A stretch of DNA of 64,000 nt from Kineococcus sp. NBC_00420 (GTDB lineage: Bacteria; Actinomycetota; Actinomycetes; Actinomycetales; Kineococcaceae): positions 1,922,001-1,986,000 of the forward strand of contig NZ_CP107930.1 in the NCBI RefSeq assembly GCF_036021035.1, read 5' to 3'. Position 1 is the first letter of the stretch. The number at the start of each line of letters is the position of its first letter. Below the pieces are notes generated by a model, which ran no database searches, was not told where the DNA came from, and saw only the letters and a program-made list of their open reading frames with translations. Of the stretch, positions 63,930-64,000 are shown one piece after another. The translations under genes and the position numbers were made by a program.

Positions 63930-64000
63930 GGGACTGGGTGGAGCGCCGGACGAGTGGGCCGACTACGAGTGGTTCAGGCTCGAGGACGTCCCCGCCCCCG
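63930..64000 (+). CDS. Unidentified protein, 5' end only
   Basis: ATG 63930 opens a frame (MGLGGAPDEWADYEWFRLEDVPAP) that runs off the window after 23 codons. GGGAG lies about ten bases upstream. Too short to identify. Confidence 0.5.

Overview
The window is high-GC DNA with strong SD sequences (GGAGG), many GTG starts, many 1-4 bp stop/start overlaps and several apparently leaderless genes. Together with the gene families present (class Ib ribonucleotide reductase, WYL and RpiR regulators, LuxR-type ATPases, winged-helix DNA-binding proteins) this points to a chromosome segment of an actinomycete. A Kineococcus/Kineosporiaceae-like organism is my guess from gene flavour only; no rRNA or tRNA is present to test it.

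Layout. 1-3.9 kb: nrdHIEF operon (minus strand) behind two helically phased NrdR-like boxes, with a cluster of DnaA-box-like TCCACA motifs further upstream. 4.3-9.7 kb: a secreted PAP2-type phosphatase, a nitrilase-family amidase, a LacI regulator with an L-rhamnose mutarotase, and a DHH phosphoesterase. 9.9-18 kb: IclR, MFS transporter, membrane protein, two divergent short-chain dehydrogenases with a FadR-type GntR regulator, cysteine hydrolase, RidA, a small protein behind a LexA/SOS box, a VOC protein and a WYL regulator. 18-22.5 kb: a gene-poor, probably accessory stretch holding an enoyl-reductase-like protein, two unrecognised small proteins, an IS3-family relic and a VapBC-type toxin-antitoxin pair. 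22.6-28.4 kb: a YtfQRT-YjfF-like (galactofuranose-type) ABC importer under a LacI regulator with a perfect palindromic operator.

30-44.5 kb is the functional core: a catabolic cluster for polyamines or other biogenic amines. It has a PotABCD-like importer with an amidohydrolase, two FAD-dependent amine oxidoreductases, a class III aminotransferase, an Lrp/AsnC regulator, a copper amine oxidase and an APC permease. Four copies of a 21-bp dyad-like site lie in three of its promoter regions, and three of them overlap the -35 element; several of its mRNAs look leaderless. The logical flow is uptake (ABC and APC transporters), deamination or transamination (aminotransferase, FAD and Cu oxidases), and hydrolysis (amidohydrolase).

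44.5-48.5 kb: amino-sugar genes (NagA, SIS-type isomerase/deaminase) divergent from an RpiR regulator, then an AraC regulator. 48.5-52 kb: P-loop kinase, AAC(6')-like GNAT acetyltransferase coupled to an unknown protein, enolase-superfamily enzyme. 52-55 kb: methionine aminopeptidase divergent from an XRE regulator that overlaps a FAD-linked oxidase. 55-57.7 kb: TetR with twin operators before an aldo/keto reductase, then a long-type argG behind overlapping ARG boxes and followed by a 5 x 14-bp tandem repeat. 57.7-64 kb: YbaK-type deacylase, a large LuxR-family ATPase regulator, small proteins, an MBL-fold hydrolase, a winged-helix DNA-binding protein and an NTF2-like protein. No CRISPR, tRNA, rRNA or intact insertion sequence was seen.
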